64,000 nucleotides of DNA, taken from the NCBI RefSeq assembly GCF_001747095.1, contig NZ_MDGP01000001.1, positions 2,463,001 through 2,527,000 of the forward strand. The letters are read 5' to 3'. Shown piece after piece: positions 33,594 through 43,630 of this stretch. The notes under the pieces were generated by a model. That model was given only the letters and a program-made list of their open reading frames with translations. It was not told the DNA's origin and made no database searches. How positions within the stretch are numbered: the stretch's first letter is position 1; the number at the start of each line of letters is the position of its first letter. The position numbers and the translations under genes are program-made. Source of the DNA: Roseivirga sp. 4D4. Lineage in GTDB: Bacteria > Bacteroidota > Bacteroidia > Cytophagales > Cyclobacteriaceae.

Positions 33594-34174
33594 TTGATCA
33601 ACATCAAAGTGAAATCATTAAGAACTTCTTGAAAGAAGCAAAGATTACCGATCAGGGGCTTATGGATGATCTACTAGATCACCTGTCCTGTGACATCGAA
33701 TTACAAATGGAAGTAGGAGCGTCATTTGAAGAGGCCTGGCCGATATCAAGAGAGAAGATACTCCCAAAAGAACCTCTACAGGTTCAAAAAGACTTAGAAT
33801 TTTTAACCACAAAAACTCAAAATATCATGATTAAGAAAATCGCATACATTGGAGGTTACCTCAGCGCACTTTGCCTTTGTCTAGCCATTTTATTCTTTAG
33901 TCAGTCACTCATCAGCTCGAAAAAAGTGATTCTACAATCTCAGGCGATGCAAATTGAGTCTTATCGGCTCAACTTGACTATGGATAATAAGGAAAGGCGG
34001 AAGCAATTAAATGAAGAACTGTCTGAACTATCCAATCAAAATGCGCTTGATAGAGCAACGAAATTCGAAAATGGAGAACTCCTTCTAATTATTTCCATTC
34101 TCACTTTCGGCCTCACTTACCTACCCTACCGCTTTTACTCCGGTTTTAGAAAAAGTGAAATGGAGCTAACATAA
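33590..34174 (+). CDS. PadR-associated membrane protein
   Basis: 194 residues. The N-terminal ~60 residues (IKNFLKEAKITDQGLMDDLLDHLSCDIELQMEVGASFEEAW) resemble the HAAS-like module that accompanies PadR genes. Two transmembrane helices follow (~84-106 and ~164-184), separated by a Gln/Lys/Glu-rich, probably coiled-coil loop. Translationally coupled to padR. The function is unknown; PadR partners of this shape are often thought to modulate the regulator or membrane traffic. Confidence 0.7.
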   Translation: MIDQHQSEIIKNFLKEAKITDQGLMDDLLDHLSCDIELQMEVGASFEEAWPISREKILPKEPLQVQKDLEFLTTKTQNIMIKKIAYIGGYLSALCLCLAILFFSQSLISSKKVILQSQAMQIESYRLNLTMDNKERRKQLNEELSELSNQNALDRATKFENGELLLIISILTFGLTYLPYRFYSGFRKSEMELT

Positions 34175-34196
34175 TCGATGAATTCTAAAGCATTCT

Positions 34197-34272
34197 CGTC
34201 ATGCTGAACTTGTTTCAGCATCTCCATTTATAAGACCCTGAAATACCCCGAGGCTTCGGGGCAGGGTGACGA
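34197..34272. repeat. Structured intergenic repeat (cloverleaf-like)
   Basis: Outer CGTCA/TGACG (34197-34201 and 34266-34270 region) encloses two arms: ATGCTGAA/TTCAGCAT (34201-34221) and ACCCTG..CCCCGA/TCGGGG..CAGGGT. Such GTCATGCTGAACTTGTTTCAG-type units are common dispersed repeats in bacterial genomes. A second, different unit lies at 439-537. Confidence 0.6.
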
Positions 34273-34280
34273 ACAACACA

Positions 34281-34318
34281 AAATAAAAGTGGCTGCCAAT
34301 TGGCAGCCACTTTTATTT
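34281..34318. terminator. Bidirectional terminator between the PadR partner and gcvP
   Basis: A 38-bp perfect palindrome: AAATAAAAGTGGCTGCCAA and its exact complement, with T-runs on both strands. It serves the convergent genes at 33590-34174 (+) and gcvP (-). Confidence 0.9.
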
Positions 34319-34337
34319 ATTCATTGTATCTATATTC

Positions 34338-37241
34338 TTAGGCCATGGCCTCTTCCTCGGCATAATCCCCAACAGGAATACAGCTACACATTAAGTTTCT
34401 ATCTCCATAAGCAGAATCAATTCTTCCTACAGAAGGCCAGAACTTACTTGCTCTTACATACTCAGCAGGATAAGCTGCTTTCTCTCTGCTATACGGCATA
34501 TTCCAGTCACTTGACAACACAGCCTCATTGGTATGAGGGGCATTAGTAAGTACGTTGTTATCTGCTTCTGCCTGACCGTCAGCAATTTCCTGAATCTCGG
34601 CACGGATACCCAGCATGGCATCGCAGAAGCGATCCAACTCAGCTTTAGACTCAGATTCTGTTGGCTCAATCATTACCGTACCTGCTACAGGGAATGACAC
34701 TGTTGGGGCATGGAATCCGTAATCCATCAATCGCTTGGCAATATCTTCCACCTCAATATGCTGTGCTTTAAAATCACGGCAGTCCACAATCATTTCATGT
34801 GCACACCTTCCTTGCGATCCAGTATAAAGGATTGGGAACTTCTCTTCCAATCTTGCCTTGATATAGTTAGCATTCAGGATGGCAATCTTAGTTGCGTTGG
34901 TAAGCCCTTCGGCACCCATCATAGCGATGTAAGCATAAGAGATTGTCAAAATACTAGCACTACCCCATGGCGCTGCTGAAATAGCAGTAATGGCTTCTTC
35001 CCCACCACTCTTTACATTTGGATTACCCGGTAAAAATGGTGCTAAATGTGCTCGCACACCGATTGGTCCCATCCCAGGTCCTCCACCACCATGTGGAATA
35101 CAGAATGTCTTATGCAGGTTGAGGTGACAAACATCTGCACCAATCAATCCTGGACTTGTCAAGCCAACCTGGGCATTCATATTGGCACCATCCATATATA
35201 CCTGACCACCATGCTGGTGAATGATATCGCAAATCTCTTTGATGCTCTCTTCGAACACACCATGTGTTGAAGGATACGTCACCATTAAAGAGGCAAGGTT
35301 ATCGCTGTGAAGCTCTGCCTTTGCCTTTAAGTCTTCTACGTCAATGTTACCCTTTTCATCACACTGGACCAGAACTACCTTCATTCCCGCCATTACAGCA
35401 GATGCAGGATTCGTACCATGCGCTGACGTAGGGATGATCGCTACATTTCTGTGGTGATCCCCTCTGCTGTGGTGATAAGCTCTGATGACCATAAGTCCGG
35501 CATACTCCCCTTGAGCACCTGAATTTGGTTGTAACGATACATCATCGAATCCAGTAATTTCAGAGAGCCAGTCTACCAAATCGGTAAACATCTGCTGATA
35601 ACCTTTGGTCTGCTCACCTGGTGCGAAAGGATGAATATTACCAAATTCCGGCCAGGTAACAGGTACCATTTCGGCCGTAGCATTCAATTTCATGGTGCAT
35701 GATCCCAATGAAATCATTGAGTGTACCAAAGAGAGGTCTTTGTTCTCCAACCTTTTGATGTACCGAAGCATTTCATGCTCAGACTGGTATTGATTGAAAA
35801 CAGGGTGCGTCAAGAAATCGCTAGTTCTTTTTAGCTTATCAGGAAAGCTAATCTCCACCTGCTTTGACATTGCCGCCACATCCAGTCCCATTGACTTACC
35901 TGCAGCTTCAGCAAACACATTGAGTACCTCCTCTAGATCAGCAACCGTTGTAGTCTCGTCAACTGCAATACCAATATTACCGTTTTCGAAGTAGCGGAAG
36001 TTAATTTCTTTAGCCTCAGCTATACCTCTCAATTTGTCAGCCATGGCCACATCAGATTCCACTTGAATGGTATCAAAGTAAACCTCGTTAAGTTGGGTAA
36101 AACCTAACTCCCCTAGGCCATCACTTAATAGTTTTGCCTTGCCATGGATATTGCTTGCAATACCTTTAAGGCCTTCAGGACCGTGATAAACACCATACAT
36201 ACCTGCCATCACGCCAAGTAAAACTTGTGCTGTGCAGATGTTAGATGTTGCCTTTTCTCTTCTGATGTGTTGCTCACGGGTTTGTAGTGCCATTCGATAG
36301 GCCTTATTTCCGTGGCTATCCAAAGAAACACCGATGATCCTTCCAGGAATCTGTCTCTTAAAATCTTCTTTTGTGGCAAAATATGCAGCATGAGGACCTC
36401 CAAAGCCCATTGGCACACCAAAGCGCTGAGTTGTACCGATCACGGCATCAGCACCCATTTCGCCAGGAGGAGTCAATAAGACGAGCGACATTAGGTCCGC
36501 AGCAGCAACGACAAATACATTTTGTTCTTTTGCTGTTTCCGTAAAGGCACTAAAATCCCTTACGTTACCATCGCCTCCAGGATATTGGTAGAGTACACCA
36601 TAAAGGTTTGGATCCGTTAGGTCCACCTGATCTATATCTCCTATTTCAAGTTCAATTCCAACAGGGATTGCACGAGTTTTTAAGACATCCAATGTCTGTG
36701 GAAAGGTATTTTCGTCAACAAAGAACTTATTGGCTGTCTTTTTAGCTTTCTTCCTTAGGCCCGCAAACATGGTCATGGCTTCAGAAGCTGCTGTTGCTTC
36801 ATCGAGTAAAGAAGCATTAGCGATTTCCATCCCAGTCAAATCAATCACAAGGGTTTGGAAATTGATCAAAGCCTCAAGTCTACCCTGTGCTATTTCAGCT
36901 TGATAAGGGGTATAAGCTGTATACCACCCTGGGTTTTCCAGTATGTTTCTTTGAATTACACCAGGAACTATGGTTCCATAATAACCCATTCCAATGTACG
37001 ACTTAAATAGCTTGTTTTGAGACGCCATGGTCTTCAAGTCATTCAAGAACTGAAATTCAGACTTTGCAGCAGGCAAGTTCATTGCCTCTTTCATTCTGAT
37101 ACCAGCGGGTACAGTTTCGTTGATAAGCGTATCAATACTATCCGCACCAATCACCTCAAGCATTTCTTTTATTTCAGAATCTTGGGGGCTATTATGTCTG
37201 TCCTCGAATTTGGGGACTTGGTTCAAATCAATTTTTGTCAT
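34338..37241 (-). CDS. gcvP: Glycine dehydrogenase (decarboxylating), P protein
   Basis: PLP enzyme that decarboxylates glycine and loads the aminomethyl group onto the lipoylated H protein. I start at the ATG at 37241 (967 residues) because [15 protein letters not shown] is the family N-terminus and because a -7 promoter box lies at 37288-37295, inside the longer open frame. The PLP lysine is in [18 protein letters not shown], preceded by [20 protein letters not shown]; the N-terminal half carries [11 protein letters not shown]. This is the fused single-chain form. No gcvT or gcvH is adjacent. Confidence 0.96.
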   Translation of the reverse strand: MTKIDLNQVPKFEDRHNSPQDSEIKEMLEVIGADSIDTLINETVPAGIRMKEAMNLPAAKSEFQFLNDLKTMASQNKLFKSYIGMGYYGTIVPGVIQRNILENPGWYTAYTPYQAEIAQGRLEALINFQTLVIDLTGMEIANASLLDEATAASEAMTMFAGLRKKAKKTANKFFVDENTFPQTLDVLKTRAIPVGIELEIGDIDQVDLTDPNLYGVLYQYPGGDGNVRDFSAFTETAKEQNVFVVAAADLMSLVLLTPPGEMGADAVIGTTQRFGVPMGFGGPHAAYFATKEDFKRQIPGRIIGVSLDSHGNKAYRMALQTREQHIRREKATSNICTAQVLLGVMAGMYGVYHGPEGLKGIASNIHGKAKLLSDGLGELGFTQLNEVYFDTIQVESDVAMADKLRGIAEAKEINFRYFENGNIGIAVDETTTVADLEEVLNVFAEAAGKSMGLDVAAMSKQVEISFPDKLKRTSDFLTHPVFNQYQSEHEMLRYIKRLENKDLSLVHSMISLGSCTMKLNATAEMVPVTWPEFGNIHPFAPGEQTKGYQQMFTDLVDWLSEITGFDDVSLQPNSGAQGEYAGLMVIRAYHHSRGDHHRNVAIIPTSAHGTNPASAVMAGMKVVLVQCDEKGNIDVEDLKAKAELHSDNLASLMVTYPSTHGVFEESIKEICDIIHQHGGQVYMDGANMNAQVGLTSPGLIGADVCHLNLHKTFCIPHGGGGPGMGPIGVRAHLAPFLPGNPNVKSGGEEAITAISAAPWGSASILTISYAYIAMMGAEGLTNATKIAILNANYIKARLEEKFPILYTGSQGRCAHEMIVDCRDFKAQHIEVEDIAKRLMDYGFHAPTVSFPVAGTVMIEPTESESKAELDRFCDAMLGIRAEIQEIADGQAEADNNVLTNAPHTNEAVLSSDWNMPYSREKAAYPAEYVRASKFWPSVGRIDSAYGDRNLMCSCIPVGDYAEEEAMA

Positions 37242-37287
37242 TTTCCGAATCCAATAAGTTGTAATTTCCTCTCTTCCAAAAGATGCA

Positions 37288-37295
37288 CAAATGTA
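37288..37295 (-). promoter_or_regulatory. -7 element of the gcvP promoter
   Basis: Minus-strand TACATTTG matches TAnnTTTG and lies 46 bp upstream of the chosen ATG (37241). It supports that start. No clear -33 element. Confidence 0.5.
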
Positions 37296-37427
37296 ATCCA
37301 CAACAGATTGATTTCCTTATATATCGAATCAAAAAACGATACCATTGAAATAAGAAAATTCATGCCCTTCTAAAATTATGTTTAGCTTTAGGCTGCAAAA
37401 AAATTGTAGTAATAAATTGTTTACAAA

Positions 37428-38909
37428 ATGAGGAAAATAAAGGCATCCTTTTTAGGATTGTTGGTTTTGGGCTTTGCGGCAACAGCGCAAGATGCTTCAA
37501 TAAAGTACGCTAAAACCATTACACCAGAAGACATGAGAAAAAAGCTTACTGTGCTTGCTTCTGATGATTTTGGCGGGAGAGAAACAGGAACTGAAGGTCA
37601 GAAAAAGGCCTCTCAATATTTAGAAGATTTTTACAAAGACCTTGGCTTACAAGGGCCAGCTGATGGTACTTACAGACAAAAATTTAATATGTACCAATCT
37701 GATTGGTCAGATGTCTATGTAAAGGTCAAAGGCAAAAAGAAGATGAATGGAGTGGATTTCATTTTCTCTGGAAGCGCCAACATGGACAAAGAAATGAAGC
37801 TTTCGACTATGTTCATTGGTAACGGTGATGGTCTAGCAGATATGGACGTGAAAGACAAAGGCGTTGTCATGACAACTATCTCTCGAGAACTGCTGACAAA
37901 AGTGAATGAGGCTGGTGCAAAAGCGGTTTTTGTGATGAGCAGCAATGATGAACAGTTCATGCAAACCATGCCTCGTCAGGCAAGGTTCAGACTAAAGAGT
38001 AGATTAAGATTCAATAAAGAATTAGGTGCTAACCAGAGCATTATATTCAATATCACAAAGGCAATGGGAGCTCAGCTATTAAATACCACTGCCGAAAAAT
38101 TAGATGCCGCAGCTGATAATCCAGCTAGTATCAAAGCAAGAACAGTTCGCTTTATGGTAAAACAGAAGCTTGTTGAGCTAAGCACTGAGAATATGGTTGC
38201 CTTCCTGGAAGGTACTGACCTCAAAGACGAAGTACTAGTCATCTCATCACACTACGATCATATTGGCCAGAATGAAGATGGCACTGTAATCAATAATGGT
38301 GCTGATGATGATGGATCGGGTACCACTGGCGTAATGGAAATTGCCGAAGCATTTGTACAAGCTGCAAGCGAAGGCAACAGACCAAGAAGAAGTATTCTTT
38401 TCTTAAATGTTACAGGTGAGGAAAAAGGGCTTTTAGGATCGGCTTATTATGCCGACAATCCGCTTTTCCCGATTGAAAATACTGTTAACAATCTTAATAT
38501 TGACATGATTGGACGTGTTGATCCGGATCATGAGAGTGATAGGGAATATGTGTATGTCATTGGTTCTGAGAAGCTGTCAAGCCACTTGAAGATCATTTCT
38601 GAGTATGCCAACATTAGTTACACAGGCTTGAACTTGGATTACCGTTATGACGATCCGAATGACAGGAATAGATTCTATTACCGTTCTGATCACTACAACT
38701 TTGCGAAGAAAGGTATTCCGATCATTTTTTACTTTAATGGTGTTCACGCTGACTACCACCGCCCTACGGACACAGTCGATAAGATCGAGTTTGACGTGAT
38801 GGCTAAAAGAGCTCAGCTGGTTTTCCATACGGCATGGATTCTAGCCAATAGAAATGATAGAACACCCGTTGATAGAACTGATGACATGGACTACGGTTCG
38901 CGTGATTAA
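37428..38909 (+). CDS. M28-family zinc peptidase
   Basis: Exported aminopeptidase/carboxypeptidase-like enzyme, 493 residues. The signal peptide is KIKASFLGLLVLGFAATAQ. The zinc ligands are visible: His/Asp in VISSHYDHIGQ, Asp in NNGADDDGSGTTGVMEIA, Glu in NVTGEEKGLLGSAYY, Asp in NIDMIGRVDPD and His in FNGVHADYHRPTDT. An inserted domain sits at residues ~110-250, where PA-type domains are found in relatives. Specificity is unknown. It ends in a terminator that abuts the next gene. Confidence 0.9.
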   Translation: MRKIKASFLGLLVLGFAATAQDASIKYAKTITPEDMRKKLTVLASDDFGGRETGTEGQKKASQYLEDFYKDLGLQGPADGTYRQKFNMYQSDWSDVYVKVKGKKKMNGVDFIFSGSANMDKEMKLSTMFIGNGDGLADMDVKDKGVVMTTISRELLTKVNEAGAKAVFVMSSNDEQFMQTMPRQARFRLKSRLRFNKELGANQSIIFNITKAMGAQLLNTTAEKLDAAADNPASIKARTVRFMVKQKLVELSTENMVAFLEGTDLKDEVLVISSHYDHIGQNEDGTVINNGADDDGSGTTGVMEIAEAFVQAASEGNRPRRSILFLNVTGEEKGLLGSAYYADNPLFPIENTVNNLNIDMIGRVDPDHESDREYVYVIGSEKLSSHLKIISEYANISYTGLNLDYRYDDPNDRNRFYYRSDHYNFAKKGIPIIFYFNGVHADYHRPTDTVDKIEFDVMAKRAQLVFHTAWILANRNDRTPVDRTDDMDYGSRD

Positions 38910-38938
38910 TTCGTCATACATTTGAATAAAAACATATT

Positions 38939-38965
38939 AAGGCTACTTTCGAGTAGCCTTTTTTT
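38939..38965 (+). terminator. Terminator of the M28 peptidase gene
   Basis: AAGGCTACT/AGTAGCCTT with a TTCG loop and seven Ts. The next gene's ATG (38966) begins at the very next base. Confidence 0.85.
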
Positions 38966-39892
38966 ATGCCTAAAATCTTACATATACTTAATGGAGATAG
39001 CACACTCCATCAATTCAATAAATCGGGTATTGAAGGTGATACCTACGTTTGGAGAGAAGTATTGAGCGATGGTCCGGTAAGTGCTGATTTTGGAAGTGAG
39101 TTATTCTGGGCAGAACGTGATCAGTTCATGAGTCGCGAGTTTCAATTGGAACCAGGTCGATATCAAAAAGAATGCGTTACCCTCTTCAAAGAGATGGAAG
39201 GATCACTTCCAATATATGATGAGGTAGTGCTATGGTTCGAGTATGATTTATTCTGTCAGATTAATATGGTAGCCTTAATCCATTGGCTTGGAAAACAAGA
39301 ACTTGACAATACCACTTCATTAGTTTGTGTAGGCAAGATAGACGACTCGGATCGGCTTTATGGTTTAGGCGAAATCGAAGCAAGTCAATACGCCCAATTA
39401 TTTGAGACACGTCTCAAGTTAGGCTCTCGTGAGTTTGAGTTTTGCAGCGATGTTTATGAGACATATTGCGCCAGTGACCCAACGGACCTATATAATTATG
39501 TCTTGATGAGTCTATCAGAGCTCCCCTATCTACCAGATGCTCTAGACACACATTTTAGACGATACCCTTACAAGGATTCAGGACTGACAGAAATTGAGCA
39601 GAGAATGATCGACCTTATTGAAGCAGGTGAATCCGATCAACGAAAATTAGTGGGCAAAATGCTCAGGTGGCAAAAGCATCAAGGCTTTGGAGACCTGCAA
39701 TACTTTAACATCCTGGAAAACATGAAGCCACTGTTCAAGGACTTTGAAAAGCTAGTGCTTCACAATGACTTAGATAAAAGTAAGGTTGAGCAATTACTTG
39801 ACAGGAATAAAAAATTGGGTGGCGCTCAATTGAGTGATTGGTATTGGGATAAACATGAAAAAACGCTGATCCCAAAGGAATCAGCGTCATAA
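38966..39892 (+). CDS. DUF1835 domain protein
   Basis: A 308-residue cytoplasmic protein of unknown function. The N-terminus PKILHILNGDSTLHQFNKS and VWREVLSDGPVSAD match DUF1835, and the acidic middle (YDEVVLWFEYDLFCQINMV) is typical. A C-terminal helical part follows (TEIEQRMIDLIEAGESDQRK). The ATG comes directly after the terminator of the previous gene, leaving no space for a separate ribosome-binding site other than the T-run; an internal promoter near the end of the previous gene or inside this gene would be needed. Its 3' end forms the terminator of the convergent gene. Confidence 0.78.
   Translation: MPKILHILNGDSTLHQFNKSGIEGDTYVWREVLSDGPVSADFGSELFWAERDQFMSREFQLEPGRYQKECVTLFKEMEGSLPIYDEVVLWFEYDLFCQINMVALIHWLGKQELDNTTSLVCVGKIDDSDRLYGLGEIEASQYAQLFETRLKLGSREFEFCSDVYETYCASDPTDLYNYVLMSLSELPYLPDALDTHFRRYPYKDSGLTEIEQRMIDLIEAGESDQRKLVGKMLRWQKHQGFGDLQYFNILENMKPLFKDFEKLVLHNDLDKSKVEQLLDRNKKLGGAQLSDWYWDKHEKTLIPKESAS
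39858..39887 (-). terminator. Terminator of the acidic repeat gene, inside the convergent DUF1835 coding end
   Basis: Minus strand: ACGCTGAT/ATCAGCGT stem (8 bp) around a short loop, then six Ts. The stem is encoded by the last codons of the DUF1835 gene and lies ~22 bp past the stop of the minus-strand gene. Confidence 0.75.
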
Positions 39893-39909
39893 TTTCATTT
39901 AGCCTGAGA

Positions 39910-40782
39910 TTACTTTCCTGTTGAAAGTCTAACCCGCCCATCTTCTACTCTAATATCTACATCAGCCTTACCACCATTTAACGAAAGCTTGGCCCTTCTC
40001 TCGGTCTCTTGGATCGTTTCGAAAGCTGAAGTAGAAGATATTCTACCATCATCTTTAGATACATTGAACTCACCACCACCGCTTAGCACTACAAAGTCAA
40101 TATCGGCATCATCACCTCTGACTTCATAAACACCGTTATCAGAAAGTGTGGTTTCCAATGAAACGTTTCCGTCTTCTGCGGCAACCTCTACTCGATCAAA
40201 ATTTCCATTACGGATGTCTAGATCACCATCATCTACTCTCACATAAAGCGAGCCATTTCCTCCATCCATTCTTAGGTCGCCATCTTCAAGTTCAAGATCG
40301 AATTTATCTCCATTACATTCGATCAACTCAACATCGCCATCATCTGTCTCAATAGATATGTTACCATTGACACTTCGGATAACGTAGTCATCATCATCTC
40401 CTTTAATCCTCAACGACCCCGTTTGAGGCATTTCAATCTCTATTTCATAATCTACCCTTCGCATACCAATTTGAAAGGAAGCGCCTCTTCGCTCAGACTC
40501 GGTTATGTACAAGTCACCTTGTCGCTCTTCTACTTCCACATTAAAACGACCACGATTGGTTCTAACACCGCGAACTATTTCTGTTCTTTCGATCACTACA
40601 TGGACATCGCTCCGATCTGAGCCTGTGATTTTCACATTAGCATCTTGTGACCTCAAATGAACCGTTCCATCAGCGGCAAGGGAATAGACTTCGTCTAAGC
40701 TGAAATTCTTGTCTTGAGCAGACACATTGCCGACAAGCAATGCTAGCATGAAAAGACTGGATAAAAATGCTTTCGTTTTCAT
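39910..40782 (-). CDS. Exported acidic repeat protein (DUF4097-like beta-strand repeats)
   Basis: 290 residues with signal peptide KTKAFLSSLFMLALLVGNVSAQ. Residues ~100-250 contain repeated short strands with a [D/E]DG[D/N/R] turn: TDDGDVELIE, LEDGDLRMDG, VDDGDLDIRN, AEDGNVSLET, KDDGRISST and VEDGRVRLST. This looks like a right-handed beta-helix/solenoid of the DUF4097 type with acidic turns that could bind cations. It is strongly acidic overall. Function unknown; an exported structural or binding role is the best guess. Confidence 0.75.
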   Translation of the reverse strand: MKTKAFLSSLFMLALLVGNVSAQDKNFSLDEVYSLAADGTVHLRSQDANVKITGSDRSDVHVVIERTEIVRGVRTNRGRFNVEVEERQGDLYITESERRGASFQIGMRRVDYEIEIEMPQTGSLRIKGDDDDYVIRSVNGNISIETDDGDVELIECNGDKFDLELEDGDLRMDGGNGSLYVRVDDGDLDIRNGNFDRVEVAAEDGNVSLETTLSDNGVYEVRGDDADIDFVVLSGGGEFNVSKDDGRISSTSAFETIQETERRAKLSLNGGKADVDIRVEDGRVRLSTGK

Positions 40783-40851
40783 AATATTCTGAGTTGTTGT
40801 TAAAATTGACTACCTCAATTTAACGAATATTATGTAATAAGCCTTCGGTAT

Positions 40852-42159
40852 TTATCTCCGCTTTTTGCGACCACGGCTACGCTTACCCTTGGTTGGTTTG
40901 TCTTTAAACTTGTGCTTCTTCTCATGAAATGCACCTTTAAAGTCAGGATCAGCTTTCTTGCGCATATTGTCGATGGCCCTATCCATTTCTTGCTGCTCGG
41001 CAAAAGGTGTCTTTTCAATGAGTACAGATTTTGGGATGGTTTCAAGAGCGATCGTCTCGTCAATCAGCGCTTCAATTCGTGGGACATGTTGCATCTCCAG
41101 TTTATTAGCAAAGGTGATGGCCTTCCCTTCATTCTGAGCCCGTCCTGTTCTGCCAATGCGATGAACATAGTCTTCATAAATCAGAGGCACATCAAAATTG
41201 ATCACATGGCTCACCATAGACACGTCCATACCTCGGGCCGTTACATCTGTTGATACCAATATTCTGACATGCCCTTCCTTGAATTCATCTACTGCGTTGA
41301 TACGAGAGTTTTGCCCCTTATTGGCATGAATCACGCGAACAGGCCCCATAGATTTTCTATCGAGATAATGCGCTATGTTATCCGCACTGGTCTTTGTTTT
41401 TACAAATACAATTACCCTTTGAAAAGACTCATCTTCTAAAAAGTGACTTAGCAAATTCAGTTTCGTTCTGAAATTCGGTACTTCATAGAGTACCTGATCA
41501 ATTGTCTCTGCGACCGTAGCCTGAGGTGCCACTTCTACTCTTTCTGGGTACTCCAAAAACTCTTCAGTGAGTTTTACCACCTTATCATGCATGGTGGCAG
41601 AAAAGAGCATGTTTTGCCTTTTGACAGGAATGAGTTCTAAAATATTTCTGATTTGAGGCATAAAGCCCATATCCATCATCTTGTCCGCCTCATCTAATAT
41701 GAGCGTTTTGATCCCTCGCGGATAAATAGCCCCCTTTTTGTACAAATCAAGAAAACGGCCCGGTGTACTGATAATGATGTCTACTCCCTTATCTAATGCT
41801 TCCAGCTGAGTCTTAGGCCCCAGTCCTCCATAGAGTGTCACAACCCTTAGGTCAGTATACTTGGCCAAGCTTTCAAAGTGACCTGATATTTGAATAGCAA
41901 GCTCGCGAGTAGGTGCTAGAATCAACGCTCTAGGGTGTTCCCCTTGAGCATATTTCACTTTCATGATCAATGGCGTGGCAAAAGCAAGCGTTTTACCTGT
42001 GCCGGTTTGCGCAATACCCAGGAGATCATGTCCAGCTAGGGCAATGGGTATCGCCTTACTCTGGATTTCTGTTGGCACTGAAAATCCCAAATCATCAATG
42101 GCATTCAAAACCTGACGGTTAAGCTTTAAATCTTCAAAATTTTGAATTTCTACTGCCAT
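40852..42159 (-). CDS. DEAD-box RNA helicase (RhlE-like)
   Basis: ATP-dependent RNA helicase. I start at the ATG at 42159 (435 residues; MAVEIQNFEDLKLNRQVLNA) since upstream residues look non-coding. Motifs in order: Q-motif (TEIQSKAIP), AQTGTGKT, PTRELA, TPGRFLDL, LDEADKM, SAT, and HRIGRTGRA. The C-terminus is strongly basic (KGKRSRGRKKRR), a likely RNA-binding tail. Divergent from dihydroorotase with 66 bp between the starts. Confidence 0.93.
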   Translation of the reverse strand: MAVEIQNFEDLKLNRQVLNAIDDLGFSVPTEIQSKAIPIALAGHDLLGIAQTGTGKTLAFATPLIMKVKYAQGEHPRALILAPTRELAIQISGHFESLAKYTDLRVVTLYGGLGPKTQLEALDKGVDIIISTPGRFLDLYKKGAIYPRGIKTLILDEADKMMDMGFMPQIRNILELIPVKRQNMLFSATMHDKVVKLTEEFLEYPERVEVAPQATVAETIDQVLYEVPNFRTKLNLLSHFLEDESFQRVIVFVKTKTSADNIAHYLDRKSMGPVRVIHANKGQNSRINAVDEFKEGHVRILVSTDVTARGMDVSMVSHVINFDVPLIYEDYVHRIGRTGRAQNEGKAITFANKLEMQHVPRIEALIDETIALETIPKSVLIEKTPFAEQQEMDRAIDNMRKKADPDFKGAFHEKKHKFKDKPTKGKRSRGRKKRR

Positions 42160-42224
42160 TTCTGATGGATTCGTGTTTGTTTTACAGCGCAATTACGCGA
42201 AACGGTCTACAAAATAAAATCATA

Positions 42225-43565
42225 ATGGCATCCATCCTCATATTAAACGGCACCCTTGTTAATGAAAATGAAATTTTCGAAGCTGATATCTTTATCAACA
42301 ATGACATTATTGAAGCAATAGGTAAGGATCTTCAGCATAAGCAAGCCGATAGGGTAATTGATGCTACAGGAAAAATCATTATCCCAGGTCTTATTGACGA
42401 TCAAGTCCACTTCAGAGAACCTGGGCTTACACACAAGGCGGAGATTTATACTGAATCCAGAGCAGCTGTAGCTGGAGGTATTACCTCCTTTATGGAAATG
42501 CCAAATACGGTACCCAATACACTCACACAAGAACTGCTTCAAGACAAGTATGATATTGCAGCCAAGAACAGCCTCGCCAACTATAGCTTCTATATGGGTG
42601 CCTCTAATGACAATTTGGAAGAGGTTTTAAAGACTGATCCCAAGAACATCTGTGGCACGAAGATTTTTATGGGATCTTCCACTGGAAATATGCTGGTGGA
42701 CAACCAAAATACACTTGAATCAATTTTTGCCAATTCTCCTACTCTGATCGCTACCCATTGTGAGTCAGAAGAAGTAATTCAAAGAAATACTGCTACTGCC
42801 CGCGGAAAATATGGAGAGGATGTGCCGATCGCTATGCATCCGGTTATTCGGGATGAAGAAGCTTGCTATGCCTCATCATCTTTTGCTGTTGATCTGGCCA
42901 AAAAAACTGGAGCCAGACTTCATATACTTCATATTTCAACAGCTAAAGAATTGTCTCTTTTCGATAACTCCATTCCACTAAAGGATAAGAAAATCACAGC
43001 TGAAGCCTGTGTACATCACCTATGGTTCTCTGATGCTGACTATGCAGAAAAGGGCACCTTAATCAAGTGGAACCCTGCCGTCAAAAAAGCTACAGATAGA
43101 GATGCAATACTACAAGGTGTGATTGCCAATAATATTGATGTGCTCGCGACAGATCATGCTCCTCACACACTGGAGGAAAAACAGAATGATTATTTTTCTG
43201 CTCCTTCTGGTGGCCCCCTAGTCCAACACTGTTTAACAGCACTGTTAGACCTACATCATCAGGGTAAGATTAGCCTTGAAAAGATTGTTGAAAAGTCGTC
43301 TCATGCCGTGGCTGATCTTTTCGACATAGAGAAGCGAGGGTATATCAGAGAAGGGTATTATGCTGACCTTGTCATAGTAGATTTAGAGCAGCCAAGCGAA
43401 GTGACTAAGGAAAGCCTACTCTATAAATGCCAGTGGTCTCCTTTTGAAGGCCATACCTTTAAATCATCAGTAAGCCACACACTGATAAATGGGAAAGTGG
43501 CCTACGAAGGAGGTCAGCTCGCAGAGGTGGGCAATGGCATGAGGCTTAGGTTTGAAAGAGACTAA
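42225..43565 (+). CDS. pyrC: Dihydroorotase
   Basis: Zinc enzyme of pyrimidine biosynthesis that closes carbamoyl-aspartate to dihydroorotate. I start at the ATG at 42225 (446 residues; MASILILNGTLVNENEIFEA). The N-terminal metal motif reads IDDQVHFREPG, with Gln60 where most relatives have the first His of HxH; I recall the same in other Bacteroidota. The rest is standard: the carboxylated-Lys region GTKIFMGSS, THCESE, HILHIS and ATDHAPHT. Likely active, but the Gln suggests a different metal arrangement. Confidence 0.9.
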   Translation: MASILILNGTLVNENEIFEADIFINNDIIEAIGKDLQHKQADRVIDATGKIIIPGLIDDQVHFREPGLTHKAEIYTESRAAVAGGITSFMEMPNTVPNTLTQELLQDKYDIAAKNSLANYSFYMGASNDNLEEVLKTDPKNICGTKIFMGSSTGNMLVDNQNTLESIFANSPTLIATHCESEEVIQRNTATARGKYGEDVPIAMHPVIRDEEACYASSSFAVDLAKKTGARLHILHISTAKELSLFDNSIPLKDKKITAEACVHHLWFSDADYAEKGTLIKWNPAVKKATDRDAILQGVIANNIDVLATDHAPHTLEEKQNDYFSAPSGGPLVQHCLTALLDLHHQGKISLEKIVEKSSHAVADLFDIEKRGYIREGYYADLVIVDLEQPSEVTKESLLYKCQWSPFEGHTFKSSVSHTLINGKVAYEGGQLAEVGNGMRLRFERD

Positions 43566-43630
43566 TCTTTTATGACTTTCTTTGATTTGACGGATTAATT
43601 AACCTTTCTTAAAGGCTAAGATTTTTTAAC

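Noticed and set aside
34289..34546. Plus-strand frame at the end of gcvP
   Set aside because: It begins in the terminator palindrome and runs antisense through gcvP.
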